The notes under the pieces: model-generated
What the model was told of the DNA's origin: nothing
Seen by the model: only the letters and a program-made list of their open reading frames with translations
Database searches by the model: none
Program-made: the position numbers and the translations under genes
NCBI RefSeq assembly: GCF_018139985.1
Contig: NZ_JAGSOU010000026.1
Location: 1 to 40,069 of the forward strand
Length of the DNA stretch: 40,069 nucleotides
From: Actibacterium sp. MT2.3-13A
GTDB taxonomy: Bacteria > Pseudomonadota > Alphaproteobacteria > Rhodobacterales > Rhodobacteraceae
Direction of reading: 5' to 3'
In this document: piece after piece, positions 37,791 through 40,069 of the stretch
Layout: every line of letters starts with the position of its first letter
Position numbering within the stretch: the first letter of the stretch is position 1

Positions 37791-39152
37791 ATGAAGTCGC
37801 TCAAGATCATTTGCCCGAACGGCCATCTGGGCTTCGCGCCGCTGAAGCGGGAGAGCTTCCGCCTGGGCGTGGCCGAAAAACCGGACTACATCGCCGCCGA
37901 TTCCGGCAGCGACGATATCGGCCCGGTGCCGCTGGGCAGCGATACCTGCGCCAGCCCGAAAGCCTGGCAGCGCCACGACCTCGAAGAGATGCTGCTGGCC
38001 GCGCGTGAGCTGGACGTGCCGATGCTGATCGGCTCGGCCGGGGATACCGGGTCCAACTCGCGCGTGGACATGTATGTCGAGATGATCCGCGAGATCGCGG
38101 CGGAGCACGGCCTGGCGCCGTTCCGCATCGGCTGGTTCTATTCCGAGCTCGACAAGGAACTGGTGCGCGCCAAGATCCGCTCGGGGTCCGAGGTGACCGG
38201 GCTCGACGCGCGCAGCCCGCTGAGCGAGGCCGAGCTCGACGACACCACCCGCATCGTCGCCATGGCCGGGGTGCACCCCTACCGCGCGCTGCTGGAGCAG
38301 GGCTGCGACGTCATCATCGGCGGCCGCTCCTCCGACAGCGCCATCTTCGCGGCCTGCGCGCTGCACCACGGCTTCCCCGAGGCGCAGTCCTACTACCTCG
38401 GCAAGGTGCTGGAATGCGCCTCCTTCTGCGCCGAACCCTACGGCGCGAAGGAGACCGTGCTGGGCGAGATCACCCAGGACTGGGTCGAGGTGACCGCGAT
38501 GCACCCCGGCCAGCGCTGCACCATCGCCTCGGTCGCCGGGCACGCGATGTACGAACGCTCCAACCCGTTCCACGAATATGTGGCGGGCGGGCTGCTCGAC
38601 ATGACCGACTGCCGCTATGAGCAGGTGTCGGAGAAGACCACCCGCGTGACGGGGATGAAGTTCATCCCGGCCGAGCAGCTGCGGGTGAAGCTGGAGGGCT
38701 CCGGCAAGGTCGGTGAGCGTTTCGTGGGCATGGCCGGCATTCGCGACCCTTACACCATCGCCCATGTGGACGAGGTCATCGACTGGGCGAAGACGCAGGT
38801 GCGCGACCGTTTCGGCCCCGATGGCTGGGAGCTGCATTACAACGTCTTCGGCCGCGACGGCATCATGGGCGCGATGGAGCCGCTGCGCGACCGTCCCGCG
38901 CATGAGCTGATGGTGGTGGTCCAGGGCGTCGCGCCGACCCGCGAAATGGCCGAAGAAGTCGCCATGACCGGCACGCGCCAGCTGTTCTACGCCCGCCTGC
39001 CCGACGTGAAGGGCACCGCCGGCGGCGTCTCCTTCGTGTTCGACGAGGTGATGCAGGCGAGCCCCGCGCACCGCTGGACCGTCAACCACACCATGGCGGT
39101 CGACGAACCGCTTGAGCTCTTCCCCCTCCACACCGCCGAAATCGGCGCCTGA
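37791..39152 (+). CDS. AtuA-like (DUF1446) acyl-CoA catabolism protein
   Basis: A 453-residue protein of the DUF1446/AtuA family, recognised from the overall pattern IICPNGHLGFAPL, ADSGSDDIGPVPLGSDT, GSAGDTGSNSRVD, CDVIIGGRSSDSAIFAA and the late YNVFGRDGIMG. AtuA is named from the acyclic-terpene degradation cluster of Pseudomonas, but its reaction is not established. First gene behind sigma-54 promoter 2; it is followed 16 bases later by its usual small partner (DUF4387) and then an acyl-CoA dehydrogenase. The start ATG fits the ribosome site TGGAGA and the predicted short leader. Confidence 0.85.
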   Translation: MKSLKIICPNGHLGFAPLKRESFRLGVAEKPDYIAADSGSDDIGPVPLGSDTCASPKAWQRHDLEEMLLAARELDVPMLIGSAGDTGSNSRVDMYVEMIREIAAEHGLAPFRIGWFYSELDKELVRAKIRSGSEVTGLDARSPLSEAELDDTTRIVAMAGVHPYRALLEQGCDVIIGGRSSDSAIFAACALHHGFPEAQSYYLGKVLECASFCAEPYGAKETVLGEITQDWVEVTAMHPGQRCTIASVAGHAMYERSNPFHEYVAGGLLDMTDCRYEQVSEKTTRVTGMKFIPAEQLRVKLEGSGKVGERFVGMAGIRDPYTIAHVDEVIDWAKTQVRDRFGPDGWELHYNVFGRDGIMGAMEPLRDRPAHELMVVVQGVAPTREMAEEVAMTGTRQLFYARLPDVKGTAGGVSFVFDEVMQASPAHRWTVNHTMAVDEPLELFPLHTAEIGA

Positions 39153-39168
39153 ACGACGGAGACGACCC

Positions 39169-39495
39169 ATGTCCGTGAAGAAACTCTCCGATCTTGCCAA
39201 GACCATCCGCAGCAAGAACGCCGGAACCGACAAGATCACCTTCGACGTGATCTTCCGCGAGGCCGAGGCCTATGAGCTGGTGAAACGCTCCGGCGCGCTG
39301 ACCCGTGAAACGGTCGCCGCGCGGCTGCGGATCGATCCGCAGCGGATCACCGATTTCGTCGAATACGATCCGGCCTTCGCGATCAAGTTCACCATCCTGC
39401 GCGACCAGCCCAGCGGCAGCGCCGGCGATGGCGACATTTTCGGCGCCCAGCAATACGCGCCCTTCCTCGACCTCGAAGTCGACACAGCAGCATGA
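39169..39495 (+). CDS. DUF4387 family protein, partner of AtuA-like protein
   Basis: A 108-residue protein: [22 protein letters not shown] at the start ([15 protein letters not shown]), [15 protein letters not shown], then [17 protein letters not shown] and [20 protein letters not shown]4387 proteins are regularly found next to, or fused with, DUF1446/AtuA proteins, so the pair probably forms one enzyme. Biochemical role unknown. It is followed after 10 bases by the acyl-CoA dehydrogenase. Confidence 0.82.
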   Translation: MSVKKLSDLAKTIRSKNAGTDKITFDVIFREAEAYELVKRSGALTRETVAARLRIDPQRITDFVEYDPAFAIKFTILRDQPSGSAGDGDIFGAQQYAPFLDLEVDTAA

Positions 39496-39505
39496 GGCAG
39501 AGGCC

Positions 39506-40069
39506 ATGAAGGATACGCTTTCCGCCAGGATCTCGCCCGACATGTCGCGCTTTGACTGGGAGGATGCCTTCCGGCTGGAGGACCAGTTGACCGAGGACGA
39601 GCGCATGCTGCGCGACGCGGCGCGCGCGTTTGCGCAGGACAGGTTGCAGCCGCGGGTGATCGAGGCCTATCGCGACGAGCTCAGCGCGCCGGAACTCTTC
39701 GCCGAGATGGGCGAGGCCGGCCTGCTGGGCGCCACCCTGCCCGAGGAATACGGCGGCTTGGGCGCCTCCTACGTCACCTACGGCCTGATCGCGCGGGAGA
39801 TCGAGCGGGTGGATTCGGGCTACCGCTCGATGATGTCGGTGCAGAGCTCGCTGGTGATCTACCCGATCTACGCCTATGGCTCGGAGGCGCAGCGCCGCAA
39901 ATACCTGCCCGGCCTGTGCTCGGGGGAACTCATCGGCTGTTTCGGCCTGACCGAGCCCGACGCCGGCTCCGACCCCGGCTCGATGAAGACCCGGGCGGAG
40001 AAGACCGCGACCGGCTACCGCCTGACCGGCGCCAAGATGTGGATCTCCAATTCGCCCTTCGCCGATGTC
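39506..40069 (+). CDS. Glutaryl-CoA-dehydrogenase-like acyl-CoA dehydrogenase (partial)
   Basis: The first 188 codons of an acyl-CoA dehydrogenase, cut by the window end. After [17 protein letters not shown] come the GcdH-type marks [15 protein letters not shown] and [17 protein letters not shown]; Arg107 in SGYRS matches the arginine that holds the free carboxylate of glutaryl-CoA in GcdH. The catalytic Glu lies beyond the edge. A dicarboxylate mono-CoA ester such as glutaryl-CoA is the likely substrate type. AGAGG precedes ATG 39506; third gene behind sigma-54 promoter 2. Confidence 0.88.
   Translation, partial: MKDTLSARISPDMSRFDWEDAFRLEDQLTEDERMLRDAARAFAQDRLQPRVIEAYRDELSAPELFAEMGEAGLLGATLPEEYGGLGASYVTYGLIAREIERVDSGYRSMMSVQSSLVIYPIYAYGSEAQRRKYLPGLCSGELIGCFGLTEPDAGSDPGSMKTRAEKTATGYRLTGAKMWISNSPFADV

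Overview
The window is GC-rich (roughly two-thirds G+C) chromosomal DNA from an alphaproteobacterium. Gene content (form I CO dehydrogenase, N-type ATPase, several peptide ABC genes, GcdH- and AtuA-type catabolism) and codon use suggest Rhodobacterales (Paracoccaceae/Roseobacteraceae). That placement is inference; no rRNA or tRNA gene is present to anchor it. Genes are very densely packed, and many neighbours overlap by the 4-base ATGA. No stretch above 300 bases lacks a gene. I saw no insertion sequence, CRISPR array or tRNA.

Left part (1-9.6 kb). The tail of an unidentified gene ends in a strong hairpin. Next come a D-threonine-aldolase-type PLP enzyme; an ArsR-rhodanese fusion regulator divergent from a fatty-acid-hydroxylase/MFS/DUF1499 operon, with a dyad in the shared promoter; and a minus-strand operon for E1 alpha, E1 beta and E2 of a 2-oxo-acid dehydrogenase followed by a leucine-dehydrogenase-type enzyme. 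The last two together suggest branched-chain amino acid oxidation.

Middle (9.6-19.3 kb). This is a complete aerobic CO dehydrogenase cluster on the minus strand: coxC (MHYT-LytTR membrane regulator), then coxM-S-L-D-E-F, an unannotated 35-codon gene, coxG and coxI. CoxL carries the form I active-site loop AYRCSFR, so it should be a true CO oxidiser. A LOG-family nucleotide hydrolase and a beta-CASP metallo-beta-lactamase ribonuclease follow on the plus strand.

ATPase (21.9-28.2 kb). A minus-strand alternate (N-type) F1Fo ATPase operon reads atpD-C-Q-(mini-ORF)-B-E-F-A-G. The usual AtpR gene is absent and a 22-codon frame sits in its place. Subunit b ends in a delta-like domain.

Right part (28.4-40.07 kb). 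This is the most interesting region: what looks like a self-contained sigma-54 island. It holds an accessory rpoN, a perfect -24/-12 promoter, an oligopeptide-type ABC transporter operon ending in a C45 Ntn-hydrolase and a sigma-54 activator with no sensor domain, then a second -24/-12 promoter driving AtuA-like, DUF4387 and glutaryl-CoA-dehydrogenase-like genes. Both promoters carry a related 17-base element (14 of 17 identical) just upstream. The simplest reading is uptake of an amide or peptide-like compound, amide cleavage by the C45 enzyme, and CoA-dependent breakdown of the acid, all switched by the local activator and possibly by the local RpoN.
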